Origin: Treponema rectale
Lineage (GTDB): Bacteria > Spirochaetota > Spirochaetia > Treponematales > Treponemataceae
Length of the DNA: 64,000 bases
Assembly: GCF_014202035.1 (NCBI RefSeq)
Contig: NZ_JACHFR010000002.1
Location: 1 to 64,000 of the forward strand
Reading direction: 5' to 3'
Part shown: piece after piece, positions 46,518 through 54,902 of the stretch
How the letters are laid out: each line of letters begins with the position of its first letter
How positions within the stretch are numbered: the first letter of the stretch is position 1
The notes under the pieces: model-generated
Told to the model about the DNA's origin: nothing
Seen by the model: the letters and a program-made list of their open reading frames with translations, nothing else
Database searches by the model: none
Translations under genes and position numbers: made by a program

Positions 46518-47948
46518 GTGAACAAGAGAGATTTTCCGAAGATCCATTTTTATGACCAGGACTTTGTAGATATATACGATAAATCTTGGAACTGGCTTTC
46601 GGACTTTTGGCTGGATCCGGCCAGCGATGAGATTTCACCGGACGGCTATTTTGTATATCCTACAAAAAATCAGCTTGTTCTTGATCAGTTTGAATCAATT
46701 TTCTCTTCATTCTTCCTTGTTTATTCAAACAGAAACTACCCTGCAAACAAAAATATTGATTATTTCTATGAACACCAGGAAGAAAACGGAGCAATCCGCT
46801 GGAAGTACGACCTTAAGACATCAAAACCTATTACTACTAAACAGAACCCGGAAGGAGTAGGACTTCCACTTTTTGCATGGGCAGAATTTAATCTGTATCA
46901 CAAGAGTGCAAACAAAAGACGCATCAAGGAAATCATGCCTGTCCTTCAGAAATATATGGACTGGCTTGACCGCACTTTCAAACAGCAGAACGGACTTTAT
47001 GCAGTTCCTCATGAAGCTTCTACAATGTTCAACTCCCCGAGAAAAGGCTGCGTTTATCCGGTTGATTTCAACAGCTGTGTCGCAATAAATGCCGCACACA
47101 TGTCTGCTTTAGGTGATATTCTCAATGATAAAGACATCAGTTTCCAGTACAAAAGGATGTATTTCAGCCTGAAAACCCGCATCAACGGTCTTATGTGGGA
47201 TTCTGAAACAGGCTTCTATCATGACCTTGATAAAAATGAACAGCGGCTTCCTCAGAAAACTGTTGCAGGATTCTGGCCGCTTCTTGCAGAACTTCCGAAT
47301 GCAGACAGGGCAGACACTCTTATAGCACATCTTACAAATCCTAAAACTTTCGGTACGGATCATCCGTTCCCTACCCTCAGTGCAGACAGCCCGGACTTTA
47401 AGGAATCTGGAGAAGGATACAAAGGCTCAGTTATTCCTCCTATAAACTTTATGATTATAAAGGGGCTTGAAAAATACCAGCAGTATGGCTTTGCACGTGA
47501 ATGTGCAATACGTCACCTGTATTACATTCTTGAAGGCCTCAGTCCTGCTGATTCAAAGAAAAAAGGCGACCTTTACGAAGGTTATCTTCCGTGCAAGGAA
47601 GGTGCTGCCGTATGTAAAACAGACAGTGCTTTCCCGAGAGCCAGGTTCATGCATTATGTAGGTCTTTCTACAATTGCACTTATGATTGAAAACGTTATAG
47701 GTCTTAATATCAGTCTTCCACGCAAAACGGTTGACTGGATTATTCCTAACCTTGAAATTATGGGTATAGAAAAACTTTCTCTTAAACGGAATCTTGTTAC
47801 AATTCTCAGTAACAAAACTTCCCGCGGATGGGAAATTCAGATGGAAAGTGAAAAGCTTTACTACTTTACGATTAACATTCTTGATCAGAAAAAGAAAACG
47901 CTTCCTATTCCGTCCGGAAAGTGTTCCATGCTCATCGATAAACTCTAG
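46518..47948 (+). CDS. Six-hairpin glycosidase-like protein (MGH1/GH63/trehalase-like fold)
   Basis: 476 residues, no signal peptide, so cytoplasmic. The sequence has features of (alpha/alpha)6-barrel glycosidases of the GH37/GH63 group: FDQ-type helix VLDQFESIFSSFFL, MYFSLKTRINGLMWDSETGFYHD, AGFWPLLAELPNADRA and GYKGSVIPPINFMIIKGL. Related enzymes act on trehalose, glucosylglycerate or mannosylglycerate; the substrate here cannot be told. The start is GTG, five bases after CAGGAG. It is followed 11 bases later by ppx/gppA and then ppk, an unusual partner for a glycosidase. Confidence 0.72.
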   Translation: MNKRDFPKIHFYDQDFVDIYDKSWNWLSDFWLDPASDEISPDGYFVYPTKNQLVLDQFESIFSSFFLVYSNRNYPANKNIDYFYEHQEENGAIRWKYDLKTSKPITTKQNPEGVGLPLFAWAEFNLYHKSANKRRIKEIMPVLQKYMDWLDRTFKQQNGLYAVPHEASTMFNSPRKGCVYPVDFNSCVAINAAHMSALGDILNDKDISFQYKRMYFSLKTRINGLMWDSETGFYHDLDKNEQRLPQKTVAGFWPLLAELPNADRADTLIAHLTNPKTFGTDHPFPTLSADSPDFKESGEGYKGSVIPPINFMIIKGLEKYQQYGFARECAIRHLYYILEGLSPADSKKKGDLYEGYLPCKEGAAVCKTDSAFPRARFMHYVGLSTIALMIENVIGLNISLPRKTVDWIIPNLEIMGIEKLSLKRNLVTILSNKTSRGWEIQMESEKLYYFTINILDQKKKTLPIPSGKCSMLIDKL

Positions 47949-47959
47949 GAAGCTTACGG

Positions 47960-49489
47960 ATGAATGCATTACGGGCAGTTATAGAAATTGGCTCTACCGG
48001 CATTCGTCTGTTAGTAGCCGAAATCACCAGTGACAACAAACGCAATATTCTCGACAGAAGCGAACAGCTTGTAAACCTTGGAAGGGATGTATTTACAACA
48101 GGTTCCATTTCAAGCCAGACTCTTCATGCCTGCATACGTATTTTAAGCCGTTACGTAGAGCAGCTTAACGGATGGGGACTGAAACCTGAAGATGCAACTG
48201 TTATCGGAACCAGTGCCGTCAGGGAAGCTGACAACAGGGATCCTTTTCTTGACAGAATCAAAATAAAAACCGGCTTTACCGTAAAAGTAATCGACGGAAT
48301 TGAAGAAAACCGCCTCATGTACATTGCAGTTACGGAATGTCTTAAAGATGAAAGCCCTTCTATGCAGAAAAACGATTCCATAATTCTGGAAATAGCCGGT
48401 GGAGCAACAGAAATGATGCTCATGGAAAACGGACGCATGGCTGCCGCTCACAGCATGAGGCTTGGAACCGTAATCATTGAACAGAAAATCCATGCACTGT
48501 CAGGTAATATTGATGATGCAAAACGGTTCATCGGAGAATTTATCCTCAACACCCGCAACAACCTCAACATAGAAATGAATCTTGCAAAAGTAAAGCGTTT
48601 TATTGCAGTAGGCGGAGACATGAAACTTGCAGCAATATTTGCAGGAAAACCGGTTTCTCCTTTTATGTGGGAAATTCAGCGGGAAGACTTCAATAATTTT
48701 GTAAACGAAGTTCAGCACTACACTCCTGAAGAATGCGTTGCCCGCTTTAAAATCAACTACAATGAAACTTCAATTTTTCAGATCTCACTGACTGCTTACA
48801 ATCTTTTTGTTCAGCTCACAAACGTTTCTTCTGTTTTTGTTCCTGATATTTCCATCAGGGAAGGCGTAATAATCAGTTCCACAAATCATGTGGATGAGAC
48901 CCTTCAGGCAGAATTTAATTCTCAGATTTTTGCAAGTGCTTCCTCTCTTTTGAAAAAATATCAGGGAGATGAACGACATGCAGAATTCGTAAAGAATGTT
49001 TCACTTAAAATATACGATGCCCTGCAGGAAGAAAACGGGCTTGAAGCACAGGACAGGATTCTGCTTGAGGTAAGCGCAATCCTTCATGATATAGGAATGT
49101 TTATTCAGGCAGACAATCATAACCTTCACGGAAAATACATAATAAACAACTCTGAAATTTTCGGACTTAGCCGTGAAGAAAAAGCAATAGTTGCCTTCAT
49201 TACCTGTTTTCATAAGGGAAAAATTCAGGTCAGCGAAAATCAGGAATTCAGACTGCTGTCCCGCTCAACACGAATGTCCATTCTTAAACTTTCGGCAATA
49301 TTAAGGCTTGCCGATGCTTTGGACAGAAGCCACAGCCAGAAACTCAGCGATTTTACGATTCACTTTGCACAGGACAGCATTACATTCAGAATAAAAGGAC
49401 ACCACAACCTTACCCTCGAAAAGCTTGCCGTAGAAGAAAAATGTGATTTATTTGAAAACGTATTCGGATACAAGGTCGTACTGGTATGA
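47960..49489 (+). CDS. Ppx/GppA family exopolyphosphatase with HD domain
   Basis: 509 residues. The family either trims inorganic polyphosphate from the end or hydrolyses pppGpp to ppGpp. It has the ASKHA-type N-terminal motif (AVIEIGSTGIRLLVAEI), the second phosphate loop EIAGGATEMML (Ala where many have Gly/Ser), and GGDMKL in the second lobe. The C-terminal third carries an HD-type helical domain (ILHDIGMFIQADNHNLHGKYI). Its stop overlaps ppk (ATGA), so it and the kinase are made together, which favours polyphosphate as substrate. Confidence 0.9.
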   Translation: MNALRAVIEIGSTGIRLLVAEITSDNKRNILDRSEQLVNLGRDVFTTGSISSQTLHACIRILSRYVEQLNGWGLKPEDATVIGTSAVREADNRDPFLDRIKIKTGFTVKVIDGIEENRLMYIAVTECLKDESPSMQKNDSIILEIAGGATEMMLMENGRMAAAHSMRLGTVIIEQKIHALSGNIDDAKRFIGEFILNTRNNLNIEMNLAKVKRFIAVGGDMKLAAIFAGKPVSPFMWEIQREDFNNFVNEVQHYTPEECVARFKINYNETSIFQISLTAYNLFVQLTNVSSVFVPDISIREGVIISSTNHVDETLQAEFNSQIFASASSLLKKYQGDERHAEFVKNVSLKIYDALQEENGLEAQDRILLEVSAILHDIGMFIQADNHNLHGKYIINNSEIFGLSREEKAIVAFITCFHKGKIQVSENQEFRLLSRSTRMSILKLSAILRLADALDRSHSQKLSDFTIHFAQDSITFRIKGHHNLTLEKLAVEEKCDLFENVFGYKVVLV

Positions 49490-51627
49490 AAAAAAAGTCG
49501 GAAACAAACTATAAATATTTTAACAGGGAACTCAGCTGGGTAGAATTCAATTACAGGGTTCTGCTGGAATCTGCAAAAAAAGATCTTCCTCTTTTTGAAC
49601 GGCTCAAATTCATATCCATCGCTTCTTCAAATTTCAATGAATTTTTTCAGGTACGTATTGCTTCCCTAAAGCAGGCCCTGAAATCAAATCCCCGGGTTAC
49701 AGATTCAAACGGATATAATCCAGGAGTAATATTAAAAAAACTCAGCACAAGAATTCATCAGGTTGTTCGACAGGCCTATGATATTCTCTATACGGAAATT
49801 CTTCCGGAATGCGAAGAAAACAGAATTTTCTACATCAGGCCTGACAAGTATACCCCGGCTCAAAAATCTTTTACCGAACATCTTTTCAGACACGATATAT
49901 TCCCGCTGCTTACACCTTTAAGAACAGACGGCGACTCTTTTCCTCAGCCTGTAAACCTTAAACTTCACGCTGCTTTTCTGTTAAAGCCTATGGAAAACGT
50001 TCATCATCTTCAGAACGCTTTGACGGCAAATACACAAACTGAAATCGCAGCCCTTGTTCCTCTGCCTGCAGGACTTGAACGTATAGTATGGCTTCCTTCT
50101 TCCGACGGATCAAAGCAGTTTACGACTCTGGATGATATAATTACCTGTTACGGAAAGGAACTGTTCTCTGGTTTTAGTGTAACGGAAACAATGGTTTTTA
50201 AAATCACGAGGGACGCCGACTTTTCTGTTAACGAAGACGACTCCCGGAATTTTATTCAGGCAATGCAGGAAGTACTGGAAAAACGGCAGTCTTCTTTTGC
50301 CGTAAACATGGTCTGTACGACAACCAGTGAAAAACTGCTTAAACTCATAAAAGAAAAACTTTTTTTGACGGACGATGACATCTATCAGGTACCTGCCCTC
50401 ATAGACCCTTCAACATTACTTGGAATTCTTGATATAGAAGATTCCCAGAAATTTCTCTGGCCGGAATGGAAACATTTTAATTCTCCGGATCTTCCTAAAG
50501 ATGAAACCTGCTGGAATACCCTCAGGCAGCATGATGTACTGCTTCATGTTCCTTACGAAAGTTTTGATTCCGTAAAAAAATTCATAAAAGACGCCTGTGA
50601 AGACCCGAATGTTCTTGCCATAAAAATGACGCTTTACAGAACCGGTACTGGCAGTGAAATTGTAAAATCCCTTATTCACGCTGCAAAAAACGGAAAGCAG
50701 GTTACAGCCTTTGTAGAACTTAAAGCCCGCTTCGATGAAAAAACAAACATATCCTGGGCTGCAGAACTTGAAAAAGCAGGAGCAATAGTTATTTACGGAG
50801 TTGTAAACCTTAAAGTTCATGCAAAAATATGTCTCGTTACAAGAAAAGAAAGTGACGGTTTAAGGCAGTATGTTCACCTCAGCACAGGTAATTACAATGC
50901 AAAGACAGCCCGCCTTTATCAGGACTTTTCGCTCTTTACCGCAAACCATGATATTTCAAGAGATGCAACTTTCTTCTTTAACGTTATTTCAGGATACAGT
51001 GCCCTGCAGACAATGCATCATCTTTATATGGCTCCAGTTACACTGAAATCTAGACTGATAGAACTTATTGAAAGGGAAATCAGTTTAAGTACAAAGGAAC
51101 GCCCCGGACTTATCATTGCAAAAATGAACAGCCTCTGTCACAAAGAAATAATAGACGCTCTTTACCGTGCAAGCTGTGCAGGAGTTCAGATAAAACTTAA
51201 TGTAAGGGGAATCTGCACTCTCGTACCCGGCATTCCGGGTCTGAGCGAAAACATAACTGTTGTAAGTATAATAGACAGATATCTGGAACACAGCCGGGTT
51301 TTCTATTTTCAGAATGACGGAGAAGAAGAACTGTTTTTAAGCAGTGCTGACTGGATGGACAGAAACCTTGACCGCCGTATTGAATTAATGTTCCCGATAA
51401 CAGACAGAAATATTTTTAAAACTGTTAAAGACACTCTCAATCTTTACTTTCAGGATAATACCCACTCCCACACTCTTCAGAAAGATGGAACCTGGAAATC
51501 AAATGCACCTGCAAAAAAAGAACAGAGCGTCCGCGTACAGGAAGTCATTTATAAAAAATACAAAAAAAGAAATGACTCATCAAAAAACATTCCTGCTTCT
51601 GAATTTTCTGTACGCAGAAACAACTAG
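49486..51627 (+). CDS. ppk: Polyphosphate kinase PPK1
   Basis: 713 residues, near the standard length. PPK1 reversibly makes polyphosphate from ATP. The N-terminal domain opens with YFNRELSWVEFNYRVL and contains SSNFNEFFQVR. The catalytic C-terminal domains hold NLKVHAKICLVTRKE, with the autophosphorylated His equivalent to E. coli His435, and YVHLSTGNYNAKTARLY, with the second active-site His. SSADWMDRNLDRRIE follows near the end. ATG overlaps the ppx stop by four bases. Confidence 0.98.
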   Translation: MKKKSETNYKYFNRELSWVEFNYRVLLESAKKDLPLFERLKFISIASSNFNEFFQVRIASLKQALKSNPRVTDSNGYNPGVILKKLSTRIHQVVRQAYDILYTEILPECEENRIFYIRPDKYTPAQKSFTEHLFRHDIFPLLTPLRTDGDSFPQPVNLKLHAAFLLKPMENVHHLQNALTANTQTEIAALVPLPAGLERIVWLPSSDGSKQFTTLDDIITCYGKELFSGFSVTETMVFKITRDADFSVNEDDSRNFIQAMQEVLEKRQSSFAVNMVCTTTSEKLLKLIKEKLFLTDDDIYQVPALIDPSTLLGILDIEDSQKFLWPEWKHFNSPDLPKDETCWNTLRQHDVLLHVPYESFDSVKKFIKDACEDPNVLAIKMTLYRTGTGSEIVKSLIHAAKNGKQVTAFVELKARFDEKTNISWAAELEKAGAIVIYGVVNLKVHAKICLVTRKESDGLRQYVHLSTGNYNAKTARLYQDFSLFTANHDISRDATFFFNVISGYSALQTMHHLYMAPVTLKSRLIELIEREISLSTKERPGLIIAKMNSLCHKEIIDALYRASCAGVQIKLNVRGICTLVPGIPGLSENITVVSIIDRYLEHSRVFYFQNDGEEELFLSSADWMDRNLDRRIELMFPITDRNIFKTVKDTLNLYFQDNTHSHTLQKDGTWKSNAPAKKEQSVRVQEVIYKKYKKRNDSSKNIPASEFSVRRNN

Positions 51628-51644
51628 GACTGAATCAAAAAAAA

Positions 51645-53000
51645 CTAATCAAGATAGATTATTTTTGCACCGCTCTTCCAGTCTTCGTGAAATTCCTTTT
51701 TCGGATATGGAATTTTAAACTCTTCTCCAGAAAGAAGGGGGCGTGCACTTTGAACAAGAAGCAGACCTTCTGAAGAACAGGCATAGTAGCCCGTCCTGTT
51801 TTTAGGAAGACGAATTGGATCACTGGCAATCCTGAATCTCAAATCTTTCAGATCTGAGGGATTCTCATTTTTCTTTAATTCTTCTTCACGACGGCAGGCA
51901 ATGAAGGTAAGGACAGCCCTTTCTTTTGGAAGGGAAGCTTTTTCTGATAAAACACGAAGTTTTTTTGGCGCATCTTCCGTACTGAATGCGAAATTGCACC
52001 ATTTTCCACCTGCTTTTCCGTCCATAGGACATTCCTCACAATGAGTACATGGCGCATACATAATACACTTCCGCCTTAAAAATGCATCCCTCAGCAGCGA
52101 GATAAAACGGGCTGCCTTAGGAAACCCCGGCTCAACAAGAAGAACGCCGCAGTCTTCCTTAGCATATAAAAGTATTTTTTCCGCATATTTTTTTGCAAGA
52201 TAATCAGGAGGCATTTCAAAATCCTGAACAACTTCATTAAACATATTTGCACTGGCAACAAGAGAAACTTTTTCTTTTAAAGAAGCTCCGAATTCACCTT
52301 TTACACGAATGATGTTCCAGCCTTCACACTGAAGGGCTGCAGCAACTGAAAGAAAAATATTTTCTCCGATGGAAAGTGCTCCCTGAGAAATATCCATGCA
52401 GTACCAGGTAAGCTTAAGTTTTCTTAATTCTGGTCTTGCAAGAAAAAGAGCCGTTACCAGAGTAAGAGGACCGGAACCTGCATCTAAACACACATCTCCA
52501 TCCTTTAATTTAAAAAAGTCAGGACTTAAATTTGCAAAAAGTCTTGTCAGGCGGACGAGATTCCACTGCATGAAATAATGAACATATGCCATTAAGAATT
52601 CCGGGCTGTTCATGTAACCGACCCTTCTGTCTCCGCGTTCATCCGTAAGTTTATGACTGAGGGTTCTTATCAAACCCGGAAGCTGAGCCCGCTGTTTTGA
52701 ATTTAATGGATGTGTCGATGAAATCACTGAATCGAATTTTTCAAGCAGTTCAGCTGCATCTGACGGAATGTTCTTTACATCAAACAATGAACCTGTTTTT
52801 TCAACTTTCTTCTGAGATGAAAAATATTTTACCTTCGGCTTTTCTTTTTCTGCAGGAGTTTCTGGTTTTTCAGCCGACTTTGCAGCTTTTCTTGCCGCAT
52901 GTTTATTTGCTTTTTTTTCAAGAGCTTTCTTCTTTAAATACGGGGTCATTCCCTGCTTTACTTCCCACCATTTAAGCTCGACTTCTTCATCATTTTTCAT
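51645..53000 (-). CDS. Rsm22-like rRNA methyltransferase family protein with Fe-S-type cysteines
   Basis: 451 residues. After a Lys/Ala/Glu-rich N-terminal tail (residues 1-75) comes a Rossmann methyltransferase region with the SAM-binding motif VCLDAGSGPLTLVTAL and a second motif WYCMDISQGAL. Towards the C-terminus the pattern APCTHCEECPM and WCNF fits the Cys-rich motif of the Rsm22/METTL17 family, where four cysteines hold a 4Fe-4S cluster in mitochondrial homologues. Family members assist small-subunit ribosome assembly; whether this one methylates rRNA is unknown. It overlaps the MerR gene by 11 bases in the der operon. Confidence 0.8.
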   Translation of the reverse strand: MKNDEEVELKWWEVKQGMTPYLKKKALEKKANKHAARKAAKSAEKPETPAEKEKPKVKYFSSQKKVEKTGSLFDVKNIPSDAAELLEKFDSVISSTHPLNSKQRAQLPGLIRTLSHKLTDERGDRRVGYMNSPEFLMAYVHYFMQWNLVRLTRLFANLSPDFFKLKDGDVCLDAGSGPLTLVTALFLARPELRKLKLTWYCMDISQGALSIGENIFLSVAAALQCEGWNIIRVKGEFGASLKEKVSLVASANMFNEVVQDFEMPPDYLAKKYAEKILLYAKEDCGVLLVEPGFPKAARFISLLRDAFLRRKCIMYAPCTHCEECPMDGKAGGKWCNFAFSTEDAPKKLRVLSEKASLPKERAVLTFIACRREEELKKNENPSDLKDLRFRIASDPIRLPKNRTGYYACSSEGLLLVQSARPLLSGEEFKIPYPKKEFHEDWKSGAKIIYLD

Positions 53001-53322
53001 TTAATTTTGTCTCCTGAAGTTTCAGATACAACTCACTTAAAGATTTTCTGATTGAATGAATTTGTTCCAGTGATGCAGCATTTTCTGAAAACTTCGCACT
53101 TTCTGCAATAATCCTGTTTCTTGCATTTTCAATCGAAAGACCTTTTTTCTGAATCAAGTATTTCATCCGAAGAATAATATCAAGATGACGCTGAGTATAG
53201 ACACGCCGTCCGGAATTACTTTTTTGAGGAGCAATTGCCGGAACAACTTCTTCCCAGTATCTGAGGACATGAGCCTTTACGCCTGTCAGTTTTTCAATTT
53301 GACCAATCGTAAATTGTGCCAT
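52990..53322 (-). CDS. MerR family transcriptional regulator, DNA-binding domain only
   Basis: 110 residues. The winged helix-turn-helix is clear: FTIGQIEKLTGVKAHVLRYWEE, then SGRRVYTQRHLDIILRMKYLI, followed by a short coiled coil that should make the dimer. There is no ligand or metal domain and no Cys, so it is not a metal sensor; it may act as a nucleoid-type or constitutive regulator. The ATG overlaps the der stop by one base (TAATG), and its end overlaps the Rsm22-like gene. Confidence 0.88.
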   Translation of the reverse strand: MAQFTIGQIEKLTGVKAHVLRYWEEVVPAIAPQKSNSGRRVYTQRHLDIILRMKYLIQKKGLSIENARNRIIAESAKFSENAASLEQIHSIRKSLSELYLKLQETKLNEK

Positions 53323-54860
53323 TAATTATTGTTGTTTTCCCTGTCCTGCCATTTCTGACGGCTTGCTTTCATTTCTATCTGAACCGGAATCTGATCAAAA
53401 CCAAGGTCTTCGCGAATTCTGTTTTTCAGATATGTAACATAACTCTGAGGAACATTATCCGGGCGTGTTGCAAAAATCAGAAAATTTACCGGATTAATAC
53501 TGGTCTGAGTCATATAACGAATTTTAAAATGAATTGCCTTTGTTGCAGGCGGCGGATACTTAAACAGCCAGTCCTGAAGAGCCATATTAAGAGCTGCCGT
53601 ATCCACTTTACGGGTAAGCTGTTCATAAAGAGTAAGGACAGTATTCATAAGATTTTTTATTCCGTCTTTATTCTTTGCACTTAAAGGAATTATCGGAGCC
53701 CAGTTCATCTGACCGAACATAGTTTGAATCCAGTCCTGTGTTGCCCGGACAGCCTTATTACTCTGATCCTCCATAAGATCCCACTTATTGAGAACAAAAA
53801 TTACCCCGCGGCCTTTTTCGAATGCAAGAGATGTAATTTTTTTATCCTGCTCTGCAAGACCAAGCTGCGCATCAATCATGATGAAAGCAATATCACATTC
53901 ATCAAGAGTTTTTATGGCACGGTTAACAGAATAATACTCAACATTCTCTTTTACTTTTGCCTTTCTTCGTATTCCTGCCGTATCAAGAATCTGAATATCC
54001 CTTCCATTGTAGCGGAAGTTTCCTTCAACAACATCGCGGGTTGTTCCGGCATAATCACTTACGATTGAAGCTTCTGTATGAGTTAAAGCATTACTTAAAG
54101 TTGATTTACCGGTATTTGGTTTTCCGAGAATTGCAATACGGATAGGCCGTTCTTCCTCACTGCCTTCTGTAACAGCAGAAAAATCAATTCCTGAAACCAT
54201 ATGTTCCTCAAGTTCAGGAAGATTATCTCCATGACGGGCAGAAATAAAAATCAAATCCTTAAAACCGAACTTCGCATAATTATATGCAAGATTTGTATTT
54301 TTACCGCCTTCCGTTTTGTTAACGGCAGCAATCAGTTTTCCCCAGTAAGGTCTGAGGCGTAAAATAAGTTCCTCATCTTCCGCAGTAACTTCTGTTGCAT
54401 CAAGAAGAAGAAGTATACGGTCAGCCTTTGCAAGCATCTGTACAGTTTTTTCTACAACCAGATCATCCATTTCACTTTCGCGGCTTGTAACATCACGGGT
54501 AAGTTTATAACCGCCGGTATCCATAAGATGAACCGGTTTACCTGCTATAAAACAGGTTCCCTCAACAGGATCTCTCGTTACACCTGGAGTAGGATCTGTA
54601 ATTGCCCTTTTTGTATGAGTCAGTGCATTAAACAAAGTAGATTTACCGACATTCGGCCTTCCCGCAATAACAATAAGCGGAAGATTAAAATAAACCTTAT
54701 CCGGATAAAACTTCTGAACATTCTGCTTGCGTTTACTTTCTACATCCAGAACAGCTTCTCTTTTTTCTTCAACTTCTACAATTGTTTCTGAAACTGTTTC
54801 AGCCTTTACCGGCTTCGGTTTTGAAAAATCAGGCTTGCGTTTTTTTTTCATCGCACACAC
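53322..54860 (-). CDS. der: Ribosome-assembly GTPase Der (EngA)
   Basis: 512 residues, longer than the usual 440-490 because of a charged N-terminal extension of about 60 residues. Two GTPase domains are in tandem: G1 motifs GRPNVGKSTLFNAL and GKPNTGKSTLSNAL, G3 DTGGY and DTAGI, G4 NKTE (usual NKxD is altered) and NKWD. A KH-like domain forms the C-terminus. Der is needed for 50S maturation. The frame starts at GTG 54860, nine bases after AAGGG; ATG 54851 is an alternative. It leads the der-merR-rsm22 unit. Confidence 0.96.
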   Translation of the reverse strand: MCAMKKKRKPDFSKPKPVKAETVSETIVEVEEKREAVLDVESKRKQNVQKFYPDKVYFNLPLIVIAGRPNVGKSTLFNALTHTKRAITDPTPGVTRDPVEGTCFIAGKPVHLMDTGGYKLTRDVTSRESEMDDLVVEKTVQMLAKADRILLLLDATEVTAEDEELILRLRPYWGKLIAAVNKTEGGKNTNLAYNYAKFGFKDLIFISARHGDNLPELEEHMVSGIDFSAVTEGSEEERPIRIAILGKPNTGKSTLSNALTHTEASIVSDYAGTTRDVVEGNFRYNGRDIQILDTAGIRRKAKVKENVEYYSVNRAIKTLDECDIAFIMIDAQLGLAEQDKKITSLAFEKGRGVIFVLNKWDLMEDQSNKAVRATQDWIQTMFGQMNWAPIIPLSAKNKDGIKNLMNTVLTLYEQLTRKVDTAALNMALQDWLFKYPPPATKAIHFKIRYMTQTSINPVNFLIFATRPDNVPQSYVTYLKNRIREDLGFDQIPVQIEMKASRQKWQDRENNNN

Positions 54861-54902
54861 TTTTAAACACCCTTCAAATAAAATTTATAAGAATCATTAA
54901 AA

